Below are positions 1 through 7,166 of a stretch of 64,000 nt of DNA, piece after piece. The notes beneath the pieces are model-generated. The model saw only the letters and a program-made list of their open reading frames with translations. It searched no databases and was not told the DNA's origin. The stretch lies in assembly GCF_013248995.1 (NCBI RefSeq), contig NZ_JABRPK010000003.1:53422-117421 (forward strand), read 5' to 3'. The position numbers were made by a program, and so were the translations under genes. The DNA comes from Frigoribacterium sp. VKM Ac-2836. Its GTDB lineage: Bacteria; Actinomycetota; Actinomycetes; Actinomycetales; Microbacteriaceae. Position 1 is the stretch's first letter; the number at the start of each line of letters is the position of its first letter.

Positions 1-212
1 GATCGCGCCCCCCGTTCGTACGGTGACCGTCCTGAGCGTGGTGGCCGCGCCTCCGGTGGTTTCGACCGCGACGCCCGTCCGGCCCGCAGCTACGACCGCA
101 GCGATCGTCCGGCCCGTGACGACCGCTCGCGTGACGATCGCGCCCCCCGTTCGTACGGTGACCGTCCTGAGCGTGGTGGCCGCGCCTCCGGTGGTTTCGA
201 CCGCGACGCCCG
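1..212 (+). repeat. Direct repeat in helicase N-terminal arm (77 bp identical, 135-bp spacing)
   Basis: Bases 1-77 recur without a mismatch at 136-212, a period of 135 bp (45 codons). The left copy is cut by the window edge, so more copies may lie upstream. Each copy encodes an Arg/Gly/Asp-rich block and contains one CCGCGCCTCC (45-54 and 180-189). Third-position identity implies recent duplication rather than selection on the peptide alone. Confidence 0.9.
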
Positions 213-1530
213 CCCCGCGCGTGACGCCGGTCGCGGCAGCGACTTCTACCCCAAGCGCGATTCGGCCACGCACTACTCGCCCGAGGACGACGTCAAGCTC
301 GAGAAGCTCAAGGCCGAGGTCGTCACCGCGGCCGACGTCGAGGGTGTGAGCTTCGGCGACCTGGGCCTCGGCGACAACATCGAGCGTCAGCTGGCCTCGA
401 TGGGTGCCGCGGCTCCGTTCGCGATCCAGGCCGCGACGATCCCCGACGTGCTCGCCGGTCGTGACGTGCTCGGTCGCGGCCGCACGGGCTCGGGCAAGAC
501 GATCGCCTTCGGCGCCCCCCTGGTCGAGAAGCTGATGGAGAACAACGGCGCCAAGAACCGCAAGATGGGCCGCAAGCCCCGTGCGCTGATCCTCGCCCCG
601 ACCCGTGAGCTCGCGATGCAGATCGACCGCACCGTGCAGCCCATCGCCCGCTCGGTCGGCCTGTTCACCACGCAGGTCTACGGCGGCGTGCCCCAGCAGC
701 GTCAGGTCGGTGCGCTCAACCGCGGCGTCGACATCGTCATCGGCACCCCCGGTCGCATCGAGGACCTCATCGACCAGGGTCGTCTCGACCTGAGCGAGGT
801 CGTCGTGACCGTGCTCGACGAGGCCGACCACATGTGCGACCTCGGGTTCCTCGAGCCGGTGCAGCGCATCATCCGCGAGACCGCGACGGTCCGCCCCGAC
901 GGCGCCCGCGCCCAGAAGCTGCTCTTCAGCGCGACCCTCGACAAGGGCGTGGCGAAGCTGGTCGACGAGTTCCTGGTCGACCCGGCCGTGCACGAGGTCG
1001 CCGGTGAGGACCAGGCCAGCGCCACGATCGACCACCGCGTGCTGCTGATCGAGCAGCGCGACAAGACCGCGGTCATCGAGCAGCTCGCCTCGGGTGGCGG
1101 AAAGACCCTGGTCTTCGCCCGCACCCGCGCCTTCGCCGAGCAGCTCGCCGACCAGCTCGAGGACGCCGGCATCCGCTCGACGAGCCTGCACGGCGACCTG
1201 AACCAGGCCCGCCGCACGCGTAACCTGCAACTGCTCACCAGCGGCAAGGTCAACGTGCTCGTCGCGACCGACGTCGCCGCCCGCGGCATCCACGTCGACG
1301 ACATCGAGCTCGTCGTCCAGGCCGACATGCCCGACGAGTACAAGACCTACATGCACCGCTCCGGCCGCACCGGCCGTGCGGGCAAGGAGGGCACCGTCGT
1401 CACGCTCATCACGCGTCAGCGCCGCCGTCGCATGGAAGAACTCCTCGACCGCGCCGAGATCGACGCCGAGATGATCGAGGCCCGCTCGGGCGATCGTCTG
1501 ATCGACGAGCTCGCGGGCGTGCAGGCGTAG
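1..1530 (+). CDS. DEAD-box ATP-dependent RNA helicase (5' end outside window)
   Basis: The reading frame is open from base 1, so the gene begins upstream of the window; 509 residues are visible. The first ~85 residues form a disordered Arg/Gly/Asp/Ser-rich arm containing two copies of a block starting DRAPRSYGDRPERGG. A GTG at 346 could be called as a start, but the arm is in frame and typical of actinobacterial cold-shock helicases. The core then shows, in order: Q-motif (PFAIQ), Walker A (GRTGSGKT), PTRELA, TPGR, DEAD (around 817-828), SAT, ARGIH and HRSGRTGR, covering both RecA-like domains. Family role: ATP-driven RNA duplex unwinding in ribosome assembly or RNA decay. No C-terminal arm follows the core. 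The gene ends in a long palindrome at 1573-1632. Confidence 0.93.
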   Translation, partial: DRAPRSYGDRPERGGRASGGFDRDARPARSYDRSDRPARDDRSRDDRAPRSYGDRPERGGRASGGFDRDARPARDAGRGSDFYPKRDSATHYSPEDDVKLEKLKAEVVTAADVEGVSFGDLGLGDNIERQLASMGAAAPFAIQAATIPDVLAGRDVLGRGRTGSGKTIAFGAPLVEKLMENNGAKNRKMGRKPRALILAPTRELAMQIDRTVQPIARSVGLFTTQVYGGVPQQRQVGALNRGVDIVIGTPGRIEDLIDQGRLDLSEVVVTVLDEADHMCDLGFLEPVQRIIRETATVRPDGARAQKLLFSATLDKGVAKLVDEFLVDPAVHEVAGEDQASATIDHRVLLIEQRDKTAVIEQLASGGGKTLVFARTRAFAEQLADQLEDAGIRSTSLHGDLNQARRTRNLQLLTSGKVNVLVATDVAARGIHVDDIELVVQADMPDEYKTYMHRSGRTGRAGKEGTVVTLITRQRRRRMEELLDRAEIDAEMIEARSGDRLIDELAGVQA

Positions 1531-1572
1531 CGAGCGCTCCTCGGGGGCGCGCACCGCCCCTCCTCGGCTCTC

Positions 1573-1632
1573 GAACCCCGTTTCGGACCATGAACCCCGC
1601 ATCTCGGGGGTTCATCGTTCGGAACGGGGTTC
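1573..1632. terminator. Long palindrome between convergent genes
   Basis: Two 26-bp arms (1573-1598 and 1607-1632) beginning GAACCCCGTT are complementary at all but three positions, with an 8-base loop. The element lies 43 bp after the helicase stop and 40 bp before the 3' end of the opposing DinB gene, so it could terminate both. There is no U-tract, which is common for high-GC terminators. Confidence 0.6.
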
Positions 1633-1671
1633 TTCGTCGTGTGGCCGACCGGGGGTCTCAGCGGCCGGTGG

Positions 1672-2178
1672 CTAGCGGCGGTCGAGCAGGCCGCGCACGT
1701 ACGAGGCCTGGCCCAGGTGCTGCACGCAGTCGTTCAAGATGCTGACGAGGCGGGCGCCGGCGGTGACCGGAGGGTCCCACGCCTCGTCGACCACGTCCTC
1801 GTACGAGGCACCGTCGAGGTCGCCGAGGTAGCCGCGCGTCCGCAGCGTGACGGCCTCGAGATAGCCGACCAGCAGCTCGGCATCGACCCGCACCGCGGCC
1901 ACGTCGGACGGCGACATGCCGTAGCCCATCTCGGCCGACGAGAACGGCAGCCCGAACGACTCGGCCCAGCCGTCGGCGGTCCAGACCTGGTCGGACGCCG
2001 CCAGGTCGGCGATCTGGACGTCCTGCCCGCGGGCGGTGTGCCAGACGAGCCAGGCGATCGTGTTCGCCTCGTCGTCAGGGCGCCAGGCGAGGTCGTCGAC
2101 CGAGAGGTCGGCGACCGCCCGCACGGCGATGGCGGGGAGGCGCGAGAAGGCTTCGACGAGGACGTCCGAGGGAGTCAT
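1672..2178 (-). CDS. DinB superfamily protein (mycothiol transferase type)
   Basis: 168 residues, the usual size for a DinB four-helix bundle. Histidines at about 47 (WLVWHTARGQD) and 154 (QHLGQASYVRG) fit the metal-binding positions of the family; WHTARGQD followed by a C-terminal HLGQASYVRG helix is characteristic of actinobacterial DUF664-like members. Family knowledge: metal-dependent thiol (often mycothiol) transferases used in detoxification; the substrate cannot be inferred here. The start is supported by TAGGGT at 2185-2190 placed exactly 6 nt upstream on the minus strand, with no ribosome binding site, so a leaderless transcript is likely. It lies downstream of the MarR gene on the same strand with a 64-bp gap, so co-transcription is possible but the internal promoter argues for separate control. 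Confidence 0.85.
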   Translation of the reverse strand: MTPSDVLVEAFSRLPAIAVRAVADLSVDDLAWRPDDEANTIAWLVWHTARGQDVQIADLAASDQVWTADGWAESFGLPFSSAEMGYGMSPSDVAAVRVDAELLVGYLEAVTLRTRGYLGDLDGASYEDVVDEAWDPPVTAGARLVSILNDCVQHLGQASYVRGLLDRR

Positions 2179-2184
2179 CGACCC

Positions 2185-2190
2185 ACCCTA
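2185..2190 (-). promoter_or_regulatory. Leaderless -10 box of DinB gene
   Basis: TAGGGT on the minus strand, 6 nt before the ATG at 2178. It matches the -10/start geometry seen at many genes in this window. Confidence 0.5.
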
Positions 2191-2242
2191 CGACCGGCCA
2201 CGCGCGCCGGTCCGGGCCGGAGGCGGCCGACGCGGCGGCTGC

Positions 2243-2755
2243 TCAGGCGTCGATGGCGCCGACGGCGTCGTCGCCTGCCGCGGCGCGCGTGAGCGAGTCG
2301 CCGATCGCGCGCATCGCCGCCGCGAGGAAGTCGAGGTGGTTGGGGTCGACGGCGTCGCGGAACGCCCTGCGGTAGAAGTCGTGGATCTGGTCGATCGCCT
2401 CGCGGCCGGCCGGGGCGAGTTCGAGCAACACGCTCCGTCGGTCGGACGGGTGCGGCTGGCGCGTGATGTACCCGCCGCTCTCGAGCCGGTCGACCAGGCT
2501 CGTGGTCGCCCCGGTCGACAGCTCGAGGAACTCGGCGGCGCGCTTGGGGGTCGTGTCGTGATCGCTGGCGATGAACGTCAGGCAGCGCAGGTCCGTGGTG
2601 CCCATGCCGAAGTGGTCGGCGACGACCTTCTGCACGCGCTCGCCCTGTCGTTGCAGGGACGCGTAGGCCGTGAGGACGAGGGTCACGTCGAGCTGTCCCT
2701 CGTCGTCGAGGGGCGGTGGGGAGCCGGCGGGCGGCTGGGGCGAGACGTCGGACAT
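2243..2755 (-). CDS. MarR family transcriptional regulator
   Basis: 170 residues. An N-terminal helix region (about 25-60) is followed by a winged helix-turn-helix at about 60-115, with the family-typical recognition helix TGATTSLVDRLESGGYITR and the wing basic patch HPSDRRSVLLEL, then a C-terminal dimer helix. The N-terminal 20 residues are Pro-rich and unstructured. Role by family: dimeric repressor or antirepressor responding to small phenolic or drug-like ligands. It probably regulates itself: the 380-bp upstream gap holds a palindrome, TTCGAGCTTCGAA (2860-2872). No obvious efflux pump or target gene is adjacent, so its regulon is unknown. Confidence 0.88.
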   Translation of the reverse strand: MSDVSPQPPAGSPPPLDDEGQLDVTLVLTAYASLQRQGERVQKVVADHFGMGTTDLRCLTFIASDHDTTPKRAAEFLELSTGATTSLVDRLESGGYITRQPHPSDRRSVLLELAPAGREAIDQIHDFYRRAFRDAVDPNHLDFLAAAMRAIGDSLTRAAAGDDAVGAIDA

Positions 2756-2859
2756 GATGGGCTCTCTGCTGGCGGGGCGGCGACGCGAGGACGGAGCGAA
2801 GACGAGGAGGCGCGGCGACGGGCGCCACGGACCCTCAGGTTACCTCGTCGAGTGAGTTG

Positions 2860-2872
2860 TTCGAGCTTCGAA
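2860..2872. promoter_or_regulatory. Candidate MarR operator palindrome
   Basis: TTCGA-GCT-TCGAA, a perfect inverted repeat 105 bp upstream of the MarR start. MarR dimers bind such short palindromes near their own promoters. Assigned only by position and symmetry. Confidence 0.35.
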
Positions 2873-3054
2873 TCACCTGCCGACCCGTTGCGAACGTGTA
2901 CCGATCGTCCTTGCAGCATCCTCTTTCGGCGAGTATCTTGAAACGCGAGCAACTTGACAGCGGTAACGTCATCCGAGCTGCTCGACCCGCTGCCGGTGGT
3001 TCTCCCCCTGTGACCGGCGGCGTCCCCGCGCGGCCCGTGGCCTCATGCGGACCC

Positions 3055-3118
3055 GGTGGTGGCCGACCGTGAATCGGCCACCACCTCTCCGGAGCGGAGG
3101 CGGCCCGACCGCCTCCGC
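3055..3118 (-). terminator. Tandem hairpins after the siderophore operon
   Basis: Directly downstream of the last operon gene (stop at 3136) are two hairpins. 3094-3118 has a 10-bp perfect G/C stem (GCGGAGGCGG with its complement) and a 5-base loop. 3055-3085 has a 12-bp perfect stem (GGTGGTGGCCGA) and a 7-base loop. Neither has a U-tract. Tandem stems of this kind are plausible terminators in high-GC genomes. Confidence 0.6.
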
Positions 3119-3135
3119 CTCGAGGCCCGACGGGG

Positions 3136-5589
3136 TCACCGCGCGATCGGGTTGGCCAGCGTTCCGGCGTAGATCAGTGACGACGACTGCGCCGCCAGGT
3201 CGACCATCTGCCGGGTGTCGCGCAGCTGCAGCCGGTTGAGGCACGAGTGGTCGAAGCGCGCCGCCCGCAGGTCGACCGATCCCGGCAGGTCCGGGTGCTC
3301 GTCGGCGTGCCGGTCGACGCACTCGGCCACGAGCGCCCAGAACCGGGCCGCGGGCAGCACGCCGTCGCCGTCGAGGATCGCGGCCAGGTGCCGGAACACC
3401 CCGTCGAAGACGTCGGTGAACACCGCCAGCGCCTTCTCGCGGTCGTCGACCGGGTGCACGGTCCGTCGCACGGCCTCGGGGACCTCGCGAGGGGCGACGA
3501 CGACGATCTCCTCGCCGATGTCCTTCATGAACGCCGCGGTCGGCACGCAGCCCTCGAGCACGAGGATGACGTTCTCGCCGTGCGGCATGAACGCCAGGTC
3601 GTGCGCCCGCAGGCAATGCACGACCGGCCGCAGGTACGCGTGCAGGTACGACCGCAGCCAGTCCTCGGCCGACACCCCGGAGGCCTTCACGAGCGCGGAC
3701 GCGAGCGCGTCGCCGGCACCGTCCCGGTGCAGCAACGCTGCCATCGTGGCCAGGCGCTCGCCCGGCCCGACCAGCGGCACCGGGCTCTCGCGCCAGAGGG
3801 CCGCGATCATCTTGCGGTGCGGCGACGGGGTCGTGGTCCGGTGGTGGACGTCACCGGTGTAGCCGACGGAGGCGCGCTCCCTCAGGACCCGGAACCGCGC
3901 CTCCTGCAGGGTCGCGTCGGTGCGCACGAGGTCGTGCACCCAGTCGTTGATGGCGGGCGTCGGCCTCATGTAGGCCGGCGAGAGACCGCGGACGAAGCCC
4001 ATGTTCTGGATCGCCAGCGCCGTCTTGACGTAGTGCCGGTCGGGACGGCTGCGGTTCGCGAAGGTGCGGATCGACTGCTGCGCCTGGTACGTGTCGTCGC
4101 CCTCGCCGAGCAGGACGAGGTCGCGCCGCGCGACGTCCGGCGCGAACGAGATCGAGATGCGATGCTGCCACTGCCACGGGTGGACCGGCAGGTAGTGAAA
4201 CGCCGCCGGGTCGAGGCCCTTCGCGGTGAGGGTCGCGTCGAACCGGGCGAGGGTCGCGGGGCCCAGCTCGGCCTGCCACAGCGATCGTTCGTCGAGCCCG
4301 GCGCCGAGCGCGAGGTGCGTGACCCACCGGCGGGCCGCCAGCCAGACCAGTCGCACGGGCGCCGCGGCCTCGGGCGCGAAGGCGTGGAACTCGTCGAGTC
4401 CGAGACCGATGCGTCCGTTGTTCGCGACGAAGCCCGGGTGGCCCTCGGTCATGGCGGACTCGACCGTCTGGAAGTCCGCGGTCGTCAGATGCTCGGCCGT
4501 CGGCCCTCCGCGGTGACGTTTGTAGGCGGCGCTCGCCAGGGTCGACGAGACCTCCTCGAGGTAGGTGGCGAGCAACGACTCGGGGATGCCGAGCAGGTCG
4601 TCCAGCTCGACGATCAACGCGAGGGCGTCCAGCGGTTCGGGGTGGCCGTCGACCGTGCGCACGACCGTCGTCTCGTCGATCGCCCAGTGCTCGAGGGCCT
4701 GCCGGCGGGCGTCGAAGCGGTAGTCGACGTGGTGGCCGTCGTGGTCGAGCGAGACGCGCCAGGGGGCGGCGGTCGGGGCGGCGTCGTGGTGCGCTGCGTC
4801 GTCGACCGCTGTGTCGTGGTGCGCTGTGTCGGCGACCGCTGTGTCGTGGTGCGCTGCGTCGGCGACCGCGGCGCCGTCGGCCACCGGGGCGATCAGCCGC
4901 TCGTGGGCGAATTCGCTCAGAGCCTTGGCCACGAGGTGCCGGTGTGCCCACTCCATCGGCCCGGGTGCGAGGTGCGCCGCCGCCCGGTCGTGCCGCGTCA
5001 GCACCGAGAGCCGTGCCGTCTTGTCGGGCAGCCCGACCTCGCCGAGCGCGCGGAACCCCACCTCGTCGTTCTTCACCGCGATGCGGTCGTTGGCCACGTC
5101 GGGCTCGACGACGATCCGCCGGGCCTGCTCGATCTCGAAGACGAAGTCGACGACGCTCGCCATCACCGCGCTGGTCAGCCCGTGCACCCGCTGCCCCCGG
5201 GGCGGGGCGACGAGCAGGTGCAGGCCCACGTCGCCCGGCTCGGCGTCGTGGACCTCGGTCAGCAGCACCTCGGCGGGGTCGTAGGTCTCGACGAAGAACG
5301 TCGGCTCGCCGTCGACCCGGCCGAGCCAGGCCTGCTGGTGCGGGTCGGCCTCGATGGTGGCGAGGTAGGCGCGCACCTCGTCGGTGCTCAGGCCCGCCAT
5401 CTGCCAGGCGGCCGACGCCGGATGCGCCAGCCAACGGCGCAGACAGACGGCATAGGGGTCGGCGGCGAACGGCTCGATCGTGACCAGGCCGCAGGAGGCG
5501 CGGCGCGAGAACGCGACGCCCGTCGCCCGGTCGTCGGTGCGGGACGGGGCTTCGGGCGCGAGCGCCTCGATGTCGTGGGTGGTGCTCAT
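3136..5589 (-). CDS. Fused siderophore acyltransferase / IucA-IucC (NIS) synthetase
   Basis: 817 residues in two domains. Residues about 25-235 are a GNAT acyltransferase of the AlcB/RhbD/DesC type, which acylates N-hydroxy-diamine. Residues about 330-800 are an IucA/IucC-family synthetase (DesD-like): HPGFVANNGRIG, the ATP-binding stretch HPWQWQH, the MRPTPAINDW region, KTALAIQNMGF and MPHGENVILVLEG are visible. In Streptomyces these activities (DesC and DesD) are separate proteins. Here they are joined by a His-rich linker (about 240-268) made of three near-identical AHHDTAVADT-like repeats. The ATG overlaps the stop of the hydroxylase gene (ATGA), indicating translational coupling. Predicted product: a desferrioxamine-like hydroxamate. 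Iron control by DtxR/IdeR is inferred from the box at 8895. Confidence 0.9.
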   Translation of the reverse strand: MSTTHDIEALAPEAPSRTDDRATGVAFSRRASCGLVTIEPFAADPYAVCLRRWLAHPASAAWQMAGLSTDEVRAYLATIEADPHQQAWLGRVDGEPTFFVETYDPAEVLLTEVHDAEPGDVGLHLLVAPPRGQRVHGLTSAVMASVVDFVFEIEQARRIVVEPDVANDRIAVKNDEVGFRALGEVGLPDKTARLSVLTRHDRAAAHLAPGPMEWAHRHLVAKALSEFAHERLIAPVADGAAVADAAHHDTAVADTAHHDTAVDDAAHHDAAPTAAPWRVSLDHDGHHVDYRFDARRQALEHWAIDETTVVRTVDGHPEPLDALALIVELDDLLGIPESLLATYLEEVSSTLASAAYKRHRGGPTAEHLTTADFQTVESAMTEGHPGFVANNGRIGLGLDEFHAFAPEAAAPVRLVWLAARRWVTHLALGAGLDERSLWQAELGPATLARFDATLTAKGLDPAAFHYLPVHPWQWQHRISISFAPDVARRDLVLLGEGDDTYQAQQSIRTFANRSRPDRHYVKTALAIQNMGFVRGLSPAYMRPTPAINDWVHDLVRTDATLQEARFRVLRERASVGYTGDVHHRTTTPSPHRKMIAALWRESPVPLVGPGERLATMAALLHRDGAGDALASALVKASGVSAEDWLRSYLHAYLRPVVHCLRAHDLAFMPHGENVILVLEGCVPTAAFMKDIGEEIVVVAPREVPEAVRRTVHPVDDREKALAVFTDVFDGVFRHLAAILDGDGVLPAARFWALVAECVDRHADEHPDLPGSVDLRAARFDHSCLNRLQLRDTRQMVDLAAQSSSLIYAGTLANPIAR
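4781..4872 (-). repeat. Three ~30-bp tandem repeats encoding a His-rich linker
   Basis: Three consecutive copies of a ~30-bp unit containing GTCGTGGTGCGCTG lie inside the fusion gene, between its two domains. Each encodes AHHD(T/A)AV.D. They add pairs of histidines, so local metal binding is conceivable, but copy number may simply drift in a linker. Confidence 0.8.
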
Positions 5590-7166
5590 CGGGTGACCCG
5601 CGCCTCCTCGGTCGGTGTCGGTTCGGGCGGGCGGCCGCCGGGCCGAACCCGACCGTCGTCCGGGTCCGGGGCGTGCACATCCCGACCGTCGCGGGGCGAC
5701 ACGCCGCTCACTTCCGCTCTGGAGGGGGCCTGCGCATCGGACGTGTCGCGAATTGCGCACCCGGGAGGAGGGGCGGAGGCGGCAGGGGCGGCGGCGGCGG
5801 AGGCGGTGGGGCGGCCGAAGGTCTGGAAGGCGATGCGGCGTTCGAGGGGGTAGGGCTCGCGGCCGGTGATCGAGGCGATGATGCTCGAGTTCCGCCACGC
5901 GCCGAAGCCGAGGTCGGGGGCGGTGAGGCCGTGGGTGTGCTCCTCGGCGTTCTGGACGAACAGCCGGCCCCGGCCGCCGTCGATCGAGTAGTCGCGCGCC
6001 ACGGCCAGGCGGCCGAGGTCGTCGCGGTCGACCCGGTCGCCGAGCGCGTCGAGGAAAGTCGGCACCCGGGCGGCGTAACCCGTCGCCACGACGAGCGCCT
6101 CGGTGCGGCGGGTGGCCGTGGTGTCGAGCTGCGCGTGCCGCAGCGTGAGCTCGATCTGCTCGTCGTCGTCGATCCACCGGGCGTCGACGAGCTCGGTCTC
6201 GGTGAGGAGGGTCGAGTCGACGGGCCCGTCGACGCTGAGCCGGTAGAGCGTGTCGTACACGTCGTCGACGAGGTCGCCGCTGATGCCCTTGTGGAGGCTG
6301 CGCTGCTCGCGGCCCAACCGGTCGCGGGTCTCGCGCGGCAGCGAGTGGAAGTGGTCGGTGTACTCGGGGCTGGTCAGTTCGAGGGTGAGCTTCGTGTACT
6401 CCATCGGGAAGAACCGCGGCGACCGGGTGATCCAGTCGAGCCGGTGCCCCGGGCGGGCCCCGACGCGGGTCGTGTCGAGCAGGTCGCGGTAGATCTCGGC
6501 GGCCGACTGCCCGCTGCCGACGATCGTCACCGAGTCGGCGGCCCGCAGGCGATCGCGGGCCGCCAGGTAGTCGGCGCTGTGCACGACGGGACCGCCCGGG
6601 CCGCGCCGGTCGGCGAGACGCCGGAGCGGTTCGGGCAGGCGCGGCTCGGTGCCCACCCCCAGCACGACGTGACGGGCGTGCCAGGTCTCTGCGGCTCCGT
6701 CGGTGCCGCGTCGCGAGGTCACGAGGTACGTGCCGTCGGGCTGCTCCTCGACGCTGGTGACTCGGCGACCCCAGCGCAGCGTGTCGAGCTGGTCGGCGAC
6801 CCACCGGCAGTAGGCGTCGTACTCGGCCCGCAGGGGGGAGAAGTCCTCGCGGATGTAGAACGGGTAGAGCCGGCCCGTCGTCTTCAGCCAGTTCAGGAAG
6901 CCGAAGCGCGAGGTCGGGTCGGCCATCGTCACGAGGTCCGCCAGGAACGGCACCTGGATCGTCGCGCCCTCGATCATCATGCCGGGGTGCCAGCAGAAGC
7001 CGTCGGCCTGGTCGAGGAACACCGCGTCGACGTCGTCGAGCGGGTCGGTGAGGGCGGCCAGGCCGAGGTTGAACGGGCCGATGCCGACGCCGACGAGGTC
7101 GTGGAGGCGCGGGGTGGCGGCGGTCGCGGTGGCGGCTGCGGGTGCCGCGGTCGTGGCGGCGGTCAT
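5586..7166 (-). CDS. L-lysine N6-monooxygenase (siderophore hydroxylase)
   Basis: 526 residues, FAD/NADPH-dependent N-hydroxylating monooxygenase of the IucD/PvdA/DesB family. Visible: the FAD motif GVGIGPFNLGLAAL near the N-terminus, the NADPH motif GSGQSAAEIY, the substrate-loop sequence LTSPEYTDHFHSLP, and LVVATGYAAR near the C-terminus. Likely reaction: N-hydroxylation of cadaverine or lysine, with cadaverine favoured by the adjacent decarboxylase. The family-conserved part ends near residue 452. The last ~75 residues are low-complexity and are encoded by dispersed-repeat DNA: the GTCGCGAATTGCGCAC element at 5745-5760 (read as CAIRD) and the decamer at 5598-5607 (read as EEARVTR). Both ends overlap neighbouring genes by 4 bp, so translation is coupled throughout the operon. 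Confidence 0.92.
   Translation of the reverse strand: MTAATTAAPAAATATAATPRLHDLVGVGIGPFNLGLAALTDPLDDVDAVFLDQADGFCWHPGMMIEGATIQVPFLADLVTMADPTSRFGFLNWLKTTGRLYPFYIREDFSPLRAEYDAYCRWVADQLDTLRWGRRVTSVEEQPDGTYLVTSRRGTDGAAETWHARHVVLGVGTEPRLPEPLRRLADRRGPGGPVVHSADYLAARDRLRAADSVTIVGSGQSAAEIYRDLLDTTRVGARPGHRLDWITRSPRFFPMEYTKLTLELTSPEYTDHFHSLPRETRDRLGREQRSLHKGISGDLVDDVYDTLYRLSVDGPVDSTLLTETELVDARWIDDDEQIELTLRHAQLDTTATRRTEALVVATGYAARVPTFLDALGDRVDRDDLGRLAVARDYSIDGGRGRLFVQNAEEHTHGLTAPDLGFGAWRNSSIIASITGREPYPLERRIAFQTFGRPTASAAAAPAASAPPPGCAIRDTSDAQAPSRAEVSGVSPRDGRDVHAPDPDDGRVRPGGRPPEPTPTEEARVTR
5745..5760 (-). repeat. GCAATTCGCGAC-type dispersed repeat inside coding sequence
   Basis: GTCGCGAATTGCGCAC here is the reverse complement of the element found at 40790, 45547 and 53327 in non-coding DNA. 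It is translated as part of the extra C-terminal tail of the hydroxylase. Confidence 0.7.

Larger units (their letters stand above)
2756..3135. other. Intergenic region: MarR upstream region and siderophore-operon terminators
   Basis: No gene is supported here. From left to right it holds one GGAGGCGCGG (2806-2815), a candidate MarR operator palindrome (2860-2872), a TTGACA-like hexamer near 2954 on the plus strand without a matching -10, and two strong hairpins at 3055-3085 and 3094-3118. Confidence 0.6.

Noticed and set aside
346-1530. Helicase starting at GTG 346
   Set aside because: The frame continues open to base 1 through an Arg/Gly/Asp-rich arm of the type typical of this family, so the true start is upstream of the window.
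2954-2990. Sigma-70-type promoter beginning TTGACA
   Set aside because: No -10 hexamer at 16-18 bp and no plus-strand gene downstream.
3247-5853. Long plus-strand open frame opposite the siderophore synthetase gene
   Set aside because: It mirrors the minus-strand gene in a high-GC genome, is Val/Arg/Gly-rich with no domain pattern, and has no start signal; the opposite strand carries clear enzyme motifs.
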